Shown here: in pieces, positions 26,941 through 36,119 of the stretch | Position numbering within the stretch: the stretch's first letter is position 1 | Layout: every line of letters begins with the position of its first letter | Assembly: GCF_003287455.1 (NCBI RefSeq) | Contig: NZ_PRLC01000005.1 | Location: 92,122 to 156,121, forward strand | DNA: 64,000 bases | Origin: Faecalibacterium hattorii | Lineage (GTDB): Bacteria; Bacillota; Clostridia; Oscillospirales; Ruminococcaceae | Reading direction: 5' to 3' | Program-made: the position numbers and the translations under genes | Notes under the pieces: generated by a model | What the model was told of the DNA's origin: nothing | Database searches by the model: none | Seen by the model: the letters and a program-made list of their open reading frames with translations, nothing else

Positions 26941-28359
26941 TTACCAGAGGTTTGCCGTCTCGTTGTACAGGCCCTCATAGCTCTTCGCGGAGAGATCCCA
27001 GCTGAAGTCGCACTCCATATCGTACTTGATGAGGTTGTTCCAGTCTTCCTTGTTGTAGTAGCGGTCCTGTGCGCGGCAGCATGCGTCATACAGCTCGTGG
27101 GCGCTGTAGCCCGCGAAGGTGAAGCCGTTGCCCTCGCCGAGGGTGCAGTCGTGGATGGAATCCCGCAGACCGCCGGTCTCGCGGACGATGGGAGGCGTGC
27201 CATAGCGGCAGGCGACCATCTGAGCCAGACCGCAGGGCTCACTCTTGGACGGCATGATGAAGACATCTGCGCCCGCATAGATCTCCTGCGAGAGGGCGGG
27301 TTCGAAGCCGATGTAAGTGCCGACGCGGCCGGGGTGGCGTGCGCACAGCTCGGAGAAGAAGTTCTCGTACTGGCCCTCGCCGCTGCCCAGAACGACCAGC
27401 TCGATGCCGCGGTCCACCAGACCGTCGGCGATGCTCTGGACGAGGTCGAAGCCCTTCATGCCGACCATGCGGCTGACCATAGCAAAGACGGGGCTGCCGT
27501 CCTTGTGCAGGCCGAACTTATCCTGCAACGCTTCCTTGCACTTGGCCTTACCTTCCACGCAGTTGGTGACGTCGTAGTTGAAGGGGATCATCGGGTCGGT
27601 GGCGGGGTTGTTGGCGTCCATGTCGATGCCGTTCAGGATGCCGCACAGCTTGTACTGCTTCTCCCGCAGCAGGGCGTCCAGACCGTAGCTGAACCACGGG
27701 TCGAGGATCTCCTGTGCGTAGGTGGGGCTGACGGTGGTGATCTTATCGGCGGTCTCGAAGGCACCCTTCATGAAGTTGGCGCAGCCATCGTACTCCACGA
27801 TGTGCTGGTCACGGCGGCCGATGCCGCAGGTGTCCTCCAGAATGTCGGTGCCGTACTTGCCCTGATAGGCGATGTTGTGGATGGTGAAGATGGTCTTGAT
27901 CCGGTTGAACTTATCCAGATGGCGGTAGTACAGGTTCAGGTAAACGGGCACCAGCGCGGTCTGCCAGTCGTTGCAGTTGATGATGTCCGGGGTGAAGTCG
28001 ATGTAGAACAGCGTCTCCAGCACAGCGCGGGAGAAGAAGGCGAAGCGCTCGCCGTCATCGTAGAAGCCGTACAGGCCGCGGCGCTTGAAGTAATACTCGT
28101 TGTCGAGGAAGTAGTAGGTCACGCCGTTGACCTCGGCCTTGAACAGGCCGCAGTACTGGCTGCGCCAGCCCACGGGCACGGAATAGTTGGTGACATACTC
28201 CAGCTTATCGCGCATCTTCAGGTCGCCGTACAGCGGCATGATGACGCGGGCATCCACGCCGTCCTTGACCAGTGCCTTCGGCAGGGAACCTGCAACGTCG
28301 GCCAGACCGCCGGATTTGGCAAAGGGAGTCGCTTCCGAAGCAGCATACAGGATTTTCAT
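26941..28359 (-). CDS. glgA: Glycogen synthase (ADP-glucose dependent)
   Basis: GT5 enzyme that adds glucose from ADP-glucose to growing alpha-1,4-glucan. The N-terminus has the ADP-glucose loop KSGGLADVAGSLPKAL (Lys15 region). The catalytic His lies in TIHNIAYQGKYG, and the C-terminal domain has MPSKSEPCGLAQMVA and RETGGLRDSI. Length is 472 residues. The start at 28359 follows AAAGGAG. A strong terminator-like hairpin sits only about 30 bases upstream, between glgD and this gene, so glgA expression may depend on read-through. Confidence 0.95.
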   Translation of the reverse strand: MKILYAASEATPFAKSGGLADVAGSLPKALVKDGVDARVIMPLYGDLKMRDKLEYVTNYSVPVGWRSQYCGLFKAEVNGVTYYFLDNEYYFKRRGLYGFYDDGERFAFFSRAVLETLFYIDFTPDIINCNDWQTALVPVYLNLYYRHLDKFNRIKTIFTIHNIAYQGKYGTDILEDTCGIGRRDQHIVEYDGCANFMKGAFETADKITTVSPTYAQEILDPWFSYGLDALLREKQYKLCGILNGIDMDANNPATDPMIPFNYDVTNCVEGKAKCKEALQDKFGLHKDGSPVFAMVSRMVGMKGFDLVQSIADGLVDRGIELVVLGSGEGQYENFFSELCARHPGRVGTYIGFEPALSQEIYAGADVFIMPSKSEPCGLAQMVACRYGTPPIVRETGGLRDSIHDCTLGEGNGFTFAGYSAHELYDACCRAQDRYYNKEDWNNLIKYDMECDFSWDLSAKSYEGLYNETANLW

Positions 28360-28387
28360 AAGATCGCTCCTTTCCAGAAAAGCGGTT

Positions 28388-28427
28388 AAAAAAGAGCGGG
28401 CGGGGGCACAAAATGCCCCCGCCCCTC
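28388..28427 (-). terminator. Strong terminator-like hairpin between glgD and glgA
   Basis: An 11-bp stem (GGGCGGGGGCA at 28398-28408, complement 28414-28424), extendable by three pairs past a bulge, is followed on the minus strand directly by TTTTTT. Just upstream a second hairpin (CCCCTCT/AGAGGGG, 28424-28440) shares bases with it, so the two may be alternatives. Only about 28 bases remain before the glgA start, too few for a promoter, so this looks like an attenuator or partial terminator inside the operon. Confidence 0.7.
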
Positions 28428-28486
28428 TTTTCGAGAGGGGCTACCGGGGAGGGAGCCGCCCCTGTGAAAAAATCAAAGGAAGGTCA

Positions 28487-29614
28487 TCAGACCATGTGGT
28501 TCTTCTGCACGTAGACCGGGAAGCTCTCGGTGCCGGACAGCTTCTTGCCCGCAGTGATGCGGACGTTCTTATCGGTCACAACGCAGTCCAGCTGTGCGCC
28601 GATCTCCACGATAGTGTCCTGCATCAGGACGCAGTTCTTGACGACGGCACCCTTCTTGATGCGGACGCCGCGGAAGAGCACGCAGTTCTCGACGGTGCCC
28701 TCGATGACGCAGCCATCGGCCAGCAGAGAGTTGGTGACGGCGGAACCGGTGACGTAGCGGACCGGGTTGTCGTCGCGGATCTTGGTGTAGACCGGGCTGC
28801 TCTTGGGGAACAGTGCGTTCAGGTTCTTCTCGTCGATGAGCTTCAGGTTCTCGTCGAAGTAGCTCTTCATATCGCAGATGTGAGCCACATAGCCGGTGTA
28901 CTCCACCGCACGGATGTTCAGGATGTTGACATTGTGGGCGAGGATGTCGCGCTCAAAGTAGATCAGGCCGCGGGCAGTGGCATCCTTGACCAGCTTGATC
29001 AGGGTCTCGCGCTCCAGAACGTAGATGTTCAGGTCGAGGTTCTGGACGCCGGGGCGGTAATCGTTGAACAGCAGCTCGGTCACGCGGCCGTCAGCATCGA
29101 CGGTCAGGGTGTAGTTGTCGTTCTTACGGCCTTCGGGGATCTCAGTCTTCTGGTAAGCGATGGTCACATCGGCACCGCTTGCCTGATGGGCGGCCAGCAG
29201 GGCGTTGAAGTCGTAGTTGATGGCGATGTTGGCATCGCTCATGACGACGTACTTCTCCTTCTGGTTCTCCAAGAAGTTCAGGATGGAGCCCAGAGCCTCG
29301 ACACGGCCGGAATAGATGCGCACGCCCTTCTCAGCGAAGGGGGGCACGATGTTCAGGCCGCCGTGGCGGCGGGCCATATCCCACTCACGGCCGGTGCCCA
29401 GATGGTCCATCAGGGAGTGGTAGTTCTTCCGCACCACGATGGACACGTTGGAGATGCCGCAGTTGGCCATGCTGGAAAGCACGAAGTCCACCATGCGGTA
29501 ACGGCCGGCAAACGGGATGGATGCCATGGCTCGCTCGGTGACGAGCTCCGGCACGGTGGTATCATAGCTGTTGGGGAAAATGATGCCCAACGCATTGTTG
29601 TTCTGGCTCAGCAT
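28487..29614 (-). CDS. glgD: GlgD, regulatory subunit of glucose-1-phosphate adenylyltransferase
   Basis: Non-catalytic partner of GlgC found in Firmicutes. It has the nucleotidyltransferase fold followed by a left-handed beta-helix. The N-terminus ([18 protein letters not shown]) lacks the GGRGSRL nucleotide loop of GlgC, the usual sign of Glg[16 protein letters not shown] aligns with the [13 protein letters not shown] of GlgC. Length is 375 residues. It overlaps glgC by seven bases. Confidence 0.93.
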   Translation of the reverse strand: MLSQNNNALGIIFPNSYDTTVPELVTERAMASIPFAGRYRMVDFVLSSMANCGISNVSIVVRKNYHSLMDHLGTGREWDMARRHGGLNIVPPFAEKGVRIYSGRVEALGSILNFLENQKEKYVVMSDANIAINYDFNALLAAHQASGADVTIAYQKTEIPEGRKNDNYTLTVDADGRVTELLFNDYRPGVQNLDLNIYVLERETLIKLVKDATARGLIYFERDILAHNVNILNIRAVEYTGYVAHICDMKSYFDENLKLIDEKNLNALFPKSSPVYTKIRDDNPVRYVTGSAVTNSLLADGCVIEGTVENCVLFRGVRIKKGAVVKNCVLMQDTIVEIGAQLDCVVTDKNVRITAGKKLSGTESFPVYVQKNHMV

Positions 29615-30801
29615 ACTTCCTCGCCCTCCTTAACGGAATCAAATACTTTGGCGCCCTCTTTGATGGTTGCGCCCGCGCCGACGGTCAGGCCGGTGCCAAC
29701 GTGTGCAATGGCACCGTCGCCACCGATCTTTGCACCGGCGCCCACGACCACATCTTCAGCGAGGATGCAGCGCTTGACCACAGCACCCGCCTTGACCACG
29801 ACGCCATCCATCAGGACGGCATCCTCAACGGTCGCGCCCTCTTCCACGACGACGCCGGCGCTCAGGACGGAGTGCTTGACGCGGCCGTAGATCTGGCAGC
29901 CCTCGGTGATGAGGGAATCCTGCACGACGGCACGGGGGCCGATCTTCTGTGCGGGCAGAACGGGGTTGCGGCTGTAGATCTTCCAAGCCTTATCGAAGAT
30001 ATCGATGCCGGAGTTCTCCGGGTCGAGGACCTCCATATTGGCTTCCCACAGGCTGTCGATGGTGCCGACGTCGCGCCAGTAACCGTTGAAGCGGTAAGCG
30101 TACATCTTGCGGCCGTCACGCAGCAGGGCGGGGATGATGTTCATGCCGAAGTCGTTCTTGGAGTTGGGGTCTGCCTCGTCCTCTTCCAGATACTTCTTCA
30201 ACACATCCCAGTTGAAGATGTAGATGCCCATGGATGCCAGATTGGACTTCGGCACCGGGGGCTTCTCCTGAAATTCGGTGATCTTGTCGTTCTCGTCCGC
30301 GACCATCAGGCCGAAGCGGGAAGCTTCCTTCCAATCGACTTCCATGACGGCGACGGAGAACTCCGCACCCTTTTCCTTGTGGAAGCGGAGGAAGTCGGCG
30401 TAGTCCTGCTTGCAGATCTGGTCACCGGACAGGATGATGACGTATTCCGGGTCATAGTTATCGATGAAGCTGATGTTCTGGTAGATGGCATTTGCGGTGC
30501 CCTTGTACCAGTCGGTGCCCTTGGCCTGTTCATAGGGCGGCAGGGTGTGGACGCCGCCGTGCAGACGGTCGAGGTCCCAAGGCTGACCGTTGCCGATGTA
30601 CTCGTTCAGCTTCTGGGGCTGATACTGGGTCGCGATGCCAACGGTATCGATGTTGGAGTTCACGCAGTTGGACAGCGGGAAGTCCACGATGCGGTACTTG
30701 CCGCCGAAGCCGACCGCCGGTTTTGCCGTTTTCTGTGTCAGCGCATACAAGCGCGAGCCACGTCCGCCGGCAAGGATCATTGCCACAATTTCTTTTGCCA
30801 T
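29608..30801 (-). CDS. glgC: Glucose-1-phosphate adenylyltransferase
   Basis: Makes ADP-glucose from ATP and glucose-1-phosphate, the controlled step of glycogen synthesis. It has the nucleotide loop [29 protein letters not shown], the Asp in ILSGDQICK, the sugar-binding [18 protein letters not shown], and YWRDVGT. The C-terminus is a beta-helix of hexapeptide repeats. Length is 397 residues. GGGGAG precedes the ATG at 30801. It lies between glgB and glgD. Confidence 0.96.
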   Translation of the reverse strand: MAKEIVAMILAGGRGSRLYALTQKTAKPAVGFGGKYRIVDFPLSNCVNSNIDTVGIATQYQPQKLNEYIGNGQPWDLDRLHGGVHTLPPYEQAKGTDWYKGTANAIYQNISFIDNYDPEYVIILSGDQICKQDYADFLRFHKEKGAEFSVAVMEVDWKEASRFGLMVADENDKITEFQEKPPVPKSNLASMGIYIFNWDVLKKYLEEDEADPNSKNDFGMNIIPALLRDGRKMYAYRFNGYWRDVGTIDSLWEANMEVLDPENSGIDIFDKAWKIYSRNPVLPAQKIGPRAVVQDSLITEGCQIYGRVKHSVLSAGVVVEEGATVEDAVLMDGVVVKAGAVVKRCILAEDVVVGAGAKIGGDGAIAHVGTGLTVGAGATIKEGAKVFDSVKEGEEVC

Positions 30802-30881
30802 AGCTTTATTCTCCCCTTTTACACATTTCCGGATTGGTTTGAAATTGGAAATGGTCTAACGATGTGCGTGGTGCGTCCGGC

Positions 30882-33158
30882 TTATTTTTCGGACGCCTTG
30901 GGCTCCGCAGCCTTCTTGGCGCGGGGCTTGCGTGCAGGCTTTTCCGGTGCAGCTTCCGCCGCCGGAGCCGCCTCTGCTTTGGGTTTGCGGGTGCGCTTGG
31001 GCTTCTCCGCAGGAGCTTCCGCTTCCGCCTTGGCCTTTGCGGGGGCTTTCTTGGGTTTTGCAGCCTTTTCGGCTTTCTCGGCCTTGCCCGGCGCTTCCTC
31101 GGCTGCGGCAGCTGCCTTTGCCTTGGTGGTGCGGGTGGTCTTCTTGGGGGCCTTTTCCGCCTTTGCGGGCTTCTCGGCCTTGGCTGCGGTCTTCTTCTTG
31201 GCCGTCGTCTTTTCCGCCGTCTCCGCCTTATCTGCCGCCTTGCGGGTGCGCTTGGTGGGCACCTCGAAGTACAGGGTGCTCATGGGCGGCAGGGTGATGG
31301 TGATGCTCTGTTCAAAGCCGTGCAGCGGCTTCTTATGGGTGCGGACGGACTTGTTGTGGACCGTGCCCGAACCGCCGAAGGCCTCGTCGTCGCTGTTCAG
31401 CACTTCCTTGTAGGTGCCGGACACCGGTGCACCGAGGGTGTAGCCCTCGCGCAGGACGGGGTTGAAGTTGCAGACCACGAGGATCTGCTTACCCGCAGCA
31501 TCCTTGCGCAGGAAGGCGACGACGCTCTGCTGGAAGTCGTCCGGGACGATCCACTGGAAGCCCTCCCAACTGTAATCGATCTGCCAGAAGGCAGGGTGCT
31601 CTTTGTAGAAGGCGTTCAGCGTCTTCACGTAGGTCTGCAGCTCGGTGTGCTTGTCGTAGCCCAGCAGCATCCAATCCAGCTGCTTTTCCTCGCTCCACTC
31701 GGTGAACTGGCCGAACTCCTGCCCCATGAAGAGCAGCTTCTTGCCGGGGTGGGCCATCATGTAGCCGAAGAAAGTGCGCAGGTTTGCGAACTTGGCCTCG
31801 TAGTCACCGGGCATCTTGTTGATGAGGCTGCCCTTGCCGTGCACGACTTCGTCGTGGCTGATGGGCAGCACGAAGTTCTCGCTGAAGGCGTAGAAGAAAC
31901 TGAAGGTGACCTTGTTGTGGTTGCCTGCGCGGAAGAGCGGGTCGGTCTTCATGTAGCTGAGCATGTCGTTCATCCAGCCCATGTTCCACTTGAAGTTGAA
32001 GCCGAGGCCGCCGTCCGAAGCGGGCTTGGTGACCATGGGCCATGCGGTCGATTCTTCCGCGATCATGTACTTGTGGGGGTGGCGGCCCAGAATCGTGTTG
32101 TTCAGCTTGCGCAGGAAGGCCACGGCTTCCAGATTTTCCTTGCCGCCGTCCTTGTTGGGCTCCCACTCGCCCTGCTTGCGGTTGTAGTCCAGATACAGCA
32201 TGGAGGCCACGGCATCCACGCGCAGACCGTCGATGTGATACTGCTCCAGCCAGTACAGGGCGCTGGAGATCAGGAAGCTCTGCACCTCGCTGCGGCCGAA
32301 GTCGAACACCATGGTGCCCCACTCCTTGTGCTCGCCGCGCTTGGGGTTCGGGTCCTCATAGCAGGGCTCCCCGTCAAAGTTGTACAGGCCGAACTGGTCC
32401 TTGGGGAAGTGGGCGGGCACCCAGTCCATGATGACGCCGATGCCGGCTTCATGGAGCTTATCCACAAAGGCCATGAAGTCCTTGGGGGTGCCGTAGCGGC
32501 TGGTGGGGGCGAAATAGCCCGTGACCTGATAGCCCCAGCTTCCATCGAAGGGATACTCCATGACGGGCAGCAGCTCCACGTGGGTGTAGCCCATCTCCTT
32601 GATGTACGGGATGAGCTGGTCGGCCAGCTCGGAATAGTTGTAGGGGACATTCTCGCCCTTGGTCTTCCAGCTGCCCGCGTGCATCTCGTAGATATTCATC
32701 GGCCCGTTGATGACATCGGTCTTCTTCTGGGCCTCCTGCCATGCTTCGTCGTGCCACGCAAAGCCGCTCAGGTCGTAGACTTTGCTGCCGTTGGACGGGC
32801 GGGTCTCAGCGTGGAACGCATAGGGGTCGGCCTTGTAGACAAGGTCGCCCGCACGGGTCGTCACGCAGTATTTGTAAACGTCATATTCTTTCATGCCGGG
32901 GATGAACAGCTCCCACACCGAGTCGTTGTCCACCTTGCGCATCGGGTGGCTGCCCGGTTTCCAGCTGTTGAAATCTCCCACCACGCTGATGGCGGTGGCA
33001 TGAGGTGCCCAGACGCGGAACACCACGCCGGACTCTCCGGCGCGAGTCTCGATATGCGCACCGAAGTAACGGTATGCTTCGCAGTTATTTCCCTGCTTGA
33101 ACAGATAAATCGGCAGATCCGAAGGGTCCGCGTGGATTTTTTCTTCCGTCGGTTTCAT
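30882..33158 (-). CDS. glgB: 1,4-alpha-glucan branching enzyme with histone-H1-like tail
   Basis: GH13 enzyme that introduces alpha-1,6 branches. An N-terminal CBM48 domain (GVVFRVWAPHATAISVVGDF) precedes the catalytic barrel: NIYEMHAGSW, GVIMDWVPAHF, the nucleophile Asp in GLRVDAVASMLYLDY, the acid Glu in IAEESTAWP, and ISHDEVVHGKGS. The enzyme proper ends near residue 634 (STLYFEVP). Residues 635-758 form a 124-residue Lys/Ala/Pro-rich tail with repeated KAEKAAKPKK, KPKRTRKPK and PARKPRAKK units, resembling histone H1, which ordinary GlgB lacks. The frame is unbroken and the next gene starts 80 bases later. It is the first gene of the glg operon, with a GGGGAGGAG site. Confidence 0.95.
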   Translation of the reverse strand: MKPTEEKIHADPSDLPIYLFKQGNNCEAYRYFGAHIETRAGESGVVFRVWAPHATAISVVGDFNSWKPGSHPMRKVDNDSVWELFIPGMKEYDVYKYCVTTRAGDLVYKADPYAFHAETRPSNGSKVYDLSGFAWHDEAWQEAQKKTDVINGPMNIYEMHAGSWKTKGENVPYNYSELADQLIPYIKEMGYTHVELLPVMEYPFDGSWGYQVTGYFAPTSRYGTPKDFMAFVDKLHEAGIGVIMDWVPAHFPKDQFGLYNFDGEPCYEDPNPKRGEHKEWGTMVFDFGRSEVQSFLISSALYWLEQYHIDGLRVDAVASMLYLDYNRKQGEWEPNKDGGKENLEAVAFLRKLNNTILGRHPHKYMIAEESTAWPMVTKPASDGGLGFNFKWNMGWMNDMLSYMKTDPLFRAGNHNKVTFSFFYAFSENFVLPISHDEVVHGKGSLINKMPGDYEAKFANLRTFFGYMMAHPGKKLLFMGQEFGQFTEWSEEKQLDWMLLGYDKHTELQTYVKTLNAFYKEHPAFWQIDYSWEGFQWIVPDDFQQSVVAFLRKDAAGKQILVVCNFNPVLREGYTLGAPVSGTYKEVLNSDDEAFGGSGTVHNKSVRTHKKPLHGFEQSITITLPPMSTLYFEVPTKRTRKAADKAETAEKTTAKKKTAAKAEKPAKAEKAPKKTTRTTKAKAAAAAEEAPGKAEKAEKAAKPKKAPAKAKAEAEAPAEKPKRTRKPKAEAAPAAEAAPEKPARKPRAKKAAEPKASEK

Positions 33159-33212
33159 AAACAGCTCCTCCCCGTACAGGCCGCAGAGGGGCCCATACCT
33201 TTTTACTCTCTT

Positions 33213-33241
33213 ATATTAAAGAATTTTCGCGCAATTTTCAA
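33213..33241 (-). promoter_or_regulatory. Promoter of the glg operon
   Basis: On the minus strand TTGAAA (plus 33236-33241), 17 bases, TAATAT (plus 33213-33218), about 50 bases upstream of glgB. Confidence 0.75.
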
Positions 33242-33357
33242 GGCTTTTTCCAGAAAATGTACCATAATCTTTTCGTTGATATTTTTTCGATATATACAAC
33301 ATATCCAATTTTACGCAAATTTTATAGGCAAACCTGACAGAATATAGAATAAAAAGA

Positions 33358-33417
33358 ACACATCCGGCTCATTCTCTGCGCAAAATGCAAAAAGAGAACG
33401 AACCGGATGTGTTTTTC
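33358..33417 (-). terminator. Terminator of the G5/3D protein gene
   Basis: A 20-bp stem with two weak pairs (arms 33358-33377 and 33393-33412) has T-runs on both sides: TTCTTTTTATT on the minus strand and TTTTTC on the plus strand. Confidence 0.8.
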
Positions 33418-33444
33418 ATTCCGTGTGCGTAGGATGTTCGATTT

Positions 33445-34503
33445 TCAGCTTACAACGTAGACATTGACCTGAATGGCCCCGTTGATGACCGACTCGGCAT
33501 AGGTCTCGTAGAACAGATCCACGAGGATCTCGCCCTTCTGGACGGCGATGCCGGTGTCGGTGGCGATGGCGTAACCGTAAACGAAACGGCCATCGGTGGA
33601 AGTGATATACAACAGGGTGCCATAGGGGATAACATCGGGGTCCACGGCAACGGTGCCGTAGCCCAGACCCAGACCCGAGGAGCCCTTGCCGGTCTTGGAA
33701 TAATAACCGGTGGCCTTGCCCGTCAGGACTTTGCTGTAGGAAGCGGGGGCGTTGGTGGTGCCGTCCGCGCCGGTCAGGGGCGAAACGGGCGCACCCACGC
33801 CGTAGGTCTTGACGACATGATCGGTGGGTTCGACGGTGGTGGTCACGTCAACCACCGTGCTGTTCTCCAGCTCGCCGTCCACCCAGCGCTCGCGGGTGGT
33901 GACTGCCTGCTGGCCCTCTGCACCGTGCTGCAAGGTCGTTGCGCGGCCGGTGTTGCGGAAGTACAGGCTGGTATAAACATACTGGGTGTCGTAGGGGATG
34001 GCCTGTGTCTCGACCTTGTCCTGATAATCGACCCGGTGGACAACGATGTTGCTGCCCGCCGTCACCAGTTGGTCAAGGGCCGGTTCGGTGTAGTCGTCGG
34101 CGTCCAGCGTGATGCCGGCACGCTCCAGCGCATCGGCCACGGTGCCAAAGGCAAGCTTGACCGGGTATTCCTGACCATCGGCCTGAATGGTCACGGTGAA
34201 TGCGCGCTCGATGTTCAGGGAAGCGAGGCTGCCGCTGAACGCGGTGTAATATACATGGTCGCCCTCTTCGGCCTCAATGCCGGAAAGGCTCATCACGCGG
34301 GCGGGGTCGCTGTCAGCGCTGACCACCAGCTGCCGCGCACCATAGGAGTCAGTGACGTAGGTCAGCCGCAGATTCGCGGCGGTCACAGCCAGCGTGAACA
34401 CGAGGCTCACAGCCATGACGCAGAACGCCAGCACACGGGGAGCGGCGGCACGGGTGCCGCTGCTCAATGCTTTCTTAAATTTGACGGAAGCGATACGGAA
34501 CAA
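33445..34503 (-). CDS. G5 and 3D domain cell-wall protein (YabE-like)
   Basis: Secreted or membrane-anchored protein of 352 residues. An N-terminal hydrophobic segment (PRVLAFCVMAVSLVFTLAV) is followed by a DUF348-type ubiquitin-like repeat (FTVTIQADGQEYPVKLAFGT), a G5 domain (about 160-240; QAIPYDTQYVY, VTTRERWVDGE) and a C-terminal 3D domain with the Asp residues in AVDPDVIPYGTLLYI, AIATDTGIA and ILVDLFYET. 3D domains in YabE/YuiC/MltA-type proteins cut glycan strands, so a wall-remodelling or resuscitation-factor-like role is likely. The start is uncertain: the TTG at 34503 is nearly fused to GAGGAG, and an ATC nine bases later has better spacing. Confidence 0.85.
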   Translation of the reverse strand: MFRIASVKFKKALSSGTRAAAPRVLAFCVMAVSLVFTLAVTAANLRLTYVTDSYGARQLVVSADSDPARVMSLSGIEAEEGDHVYYTAFSGSLASLNIERAFTVTIQADGQEYPVKLAFGTVADALERAGITLDADDYTEPALDQLVTAGSNIVVHRVDYQDKVETQAIPYDTQYVYTSLYFRNTGRATTLQHGAEGQQAVTTRERWVDGELENSTVVDVTTTVEPTDHVVKTYGVGAPVSPLTGADGTTNAPASYSKVLTGKATGYYSKTGKGSSGLGLGYGTVAVDPDVIPYGTLLYITSTDGRFVYGYAIATDTGIAVQKGEILVDLFYETYAESVINGAIQVNVYVVS

Positions 34504-34655
34504 CTCCTCTCTTTTTACAGTTTGGAATACGATGCGGGCCTTCCATCACCCGCCGTTGCACAGAGTTTTTCCCCTCCGTGTCCGGGAGCCGTAAGACGGC
34601 ATTTCACTTCAACGTGATAAATTTTATACGCTGCAACGTCTGTTGAGCGGGAGCT

Positions 34656-34684
34656 ATTTTAACAGACCGAAACCGATTTGTCAA
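34656..34684 (-). promoter_or_regulatory. Promoter of the G5/3D gene
   Basis: On the minus strand TTGACA (plus 34679-34684), 17 bases, TAAAAT (plus 34656-34661). The leader is about 145 bases. Confidence 0.75.
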
Positions 34685-35091
34685 ATCGGGCATTTCGAGT
34701 TTGCTATATTCTTAACATAGTTTTTTGTGAATTTTGTACATAGTTTTCACTCAGAAAGAGGAATTTCGAGCGTTTCTTTCCGATTTTTTTACAAAAATCG
34801 GGCCTTGTTTGTTCACGATTTTTTAACATTTCAATTGGATCTTACCGGCATTTTTCGAGCGAATTTCCCTCTGTTTTAGGCGAAACAAACCATTCACGGA
34901 CGCCATTTTCCACCCTAAAAAATGGCCCGAATTACTTCCAAAAAGGTGTTGTTTTCGTCCCGTTTTCCAGCCCGAAAATGTCACCTTGGCAAAATGCCGA
35001 AACGCAAAAAACCGCAATAAAAAAGACCACACTTCCGCATTCCGCCGCCCCGCTGTACAATCGGTTCAGACGCAGAAAGGAGGTCTGATCC
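34685..35091. other. AT-rich spacer upstream of the lysis module
   Basis: About 400 bases without a convincing gene. It holds T- and A-rich tracts and several short GAAAAT/ATTTTC-like dyads. On the plus strand TACAAT near 35056 with a poor -35 may serve the lysozyme gene. Nothing else recognised. Confidence 0.4.
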
Positions 35092-35745
35092 ATGACCCAA
35101 AAGGACCGCAAAACTCCCCCGCTGACGGTGCTGGATGTCTCCCGCTGGCAGGGCCGCATAGACTGGGACGCGGTGCAGCGCAGCGGCAAAATCGACGGCG
35201 TGATGCTCCGGGTGCTGGGCAGCAAGAACGGCAAGCCCTACCTCGACCCCATGTTCGAAGAACACTATGCGGCGTGCACCAGCCGGGGCATCCCGGTGGG
35301 CGGCTACTACTACACCTGTGCCGTCACGCCCCGGCAGACGGCCGAAGAGCTGGCCGCCCTGCGCGCTGCGCTGGAGGGCAAAACGTTCCAGTACCCCCTC
35401 GCCATCGACGTGGAAAGCGCCGGGCTGCGGGTGCTGGCTCCCGAAGCCCTCGCCGCCCGCGTGGCCGAAGCCGCCGCCCAGCTCGAAGCGTGGAACCTCT
35501 ACGCCATGGTCTACACCTACACGAATTTCGCGGACACTGCCCTTGCGATGGACGCCCTCACCGCCTACGACCTCTGGCTCGCCGATTACCGCGGCAAATG
35601 CCCCACCCGCCCCCACGGGATGTGGCAGTACACCAGCAAAGGCCGGGTGGCGGGCATCGACGGCCCTGTGGATCTGAGCGACGCCGCCAAGGACTACCCC
35701 GCGATCTGCAAACGCACCGGCCTCGGCACCTTCCAAGCGGGCTGA
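35092..35745 (+). CDS. GH25 lysozyme (phage-type endolysin)
   Basis: Glycoside hydrolase family 25 muramidase, 217 residues, no signal peptide. Motifs: LDVSRWQGRIDW at the N-terminus, GGYYYTCAVTP, the catalytic acid region LAIDVES, WLADYRG and WQYTSKGRVAGIDGPVDLS. This is the plain catalytic domain without a wall-binding part. AAAGGAGG precedes the ATG at 35092. A holin gene follows after 26 bases with its own AAGGAG site, so the two form a phage lysis module. Export would need the holin; no other phage genes are nearby. Confidence 0.9.
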   Translation: MTQKDRKTPPLTVLDVSRWQGRIDWDAVQRSGKIDGVMLRVLGSKNGKPYLDPMFEEHYAACTSRGIPVGGYYYTCAVTPRQTAEELAALRAALEGKTFQYPLAIDVESAGLRVLAPEALAARVAEAAAQLEAWNLYAMVYTYTNFADTALAMDALTAYDLWLADYRGKCPTRPHGMWQYTSKGRVAGIDGPVDLSDAAKDYPAICKRTGLGTFQAG

Positions 35746-35771
35746 GCCGGACACAAACGAAAGGAGATTTT

Positions 35772-36017
35772 ATGAACCACAAGATCGCACCCGCCACCAT
35801 CGCCCGCACCGCTGCGCTGGCGCTGGCGCTGACCAATCAGGTCCTCAGCGCCACCGGCCACGCGATGCTGCCCATCGAGTCGGCCCAGTTGGAGCAGCTG
35901 GTCTCCACCGGCCTGACCGTGGCAGCCGCCCTTATCAGCTGGTGGAAGAACAATTCCTTCACGCCGGAAGCCATCGAAGCCGATGACTACTTCTGCAAGC
36001 TGAAGGAGCACAAGTAA
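35772..36017 (+). CDS. SPP1-family holin
   Basis: 81-residue small membrane protein. An N-terminal segment (TIARTAALALALTNQVLSAT) is followed by a second hydrophobic stretch (LVSTGLTVAAALISWW) and the family run WWKNNSFTPEAIEADDYFCK, typical of holins of the phage SPP1 type that permeabilise the membrane to release endolysin. AAGGAG lies at the right distance from the ATG at 35772. It is directly downstream of the GH25 endolysin and before a strong terminator. Confidence 0.85.
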   Translation: MNHKIAPATIARTAALALALTNQVLSATGHAMLPIESAQLEQLVSTGLTVAAALISWWKNNSFTPEAIEADDYFCKLKEHK

Positions 36018-36018
36018 C

Positions 36019-36060
36019 GCAACGCCCCCGGAACCGCGCGGTTCCGGGGGCGTTGCTTAT
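36019..36060 (+). terminator. Terminator of the lysozyme-holin unit
   Basis: A perfect 17-bp stem (36019-36035 with 36040-36056) around a GCGC loop starts one base after the holin stop. Only a short TTAT follows, so termination strength is uncertain. Confidence 0.7.
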
Positions 36061-36119
36061 CGCTTCCGTCTTGTGGAAAAAAAGCGTATGGGCAGATGGC
36101 GAAGAATGATAGTCAAAAA

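Noticed and set aside
30864..33347. 827-residue plus-strand ORF opposite glgB
   Set aside because: Shadow of glgB; the start of the frame is the complement of its Lys/Ala tail.
34986..36017. 343-residue frame covering the lysozyme and holin
   Set aside because: Out of frame with the lysozyme; only its last 81 codons, with their own AAGGAG and ATG at 35772, are the real holin.
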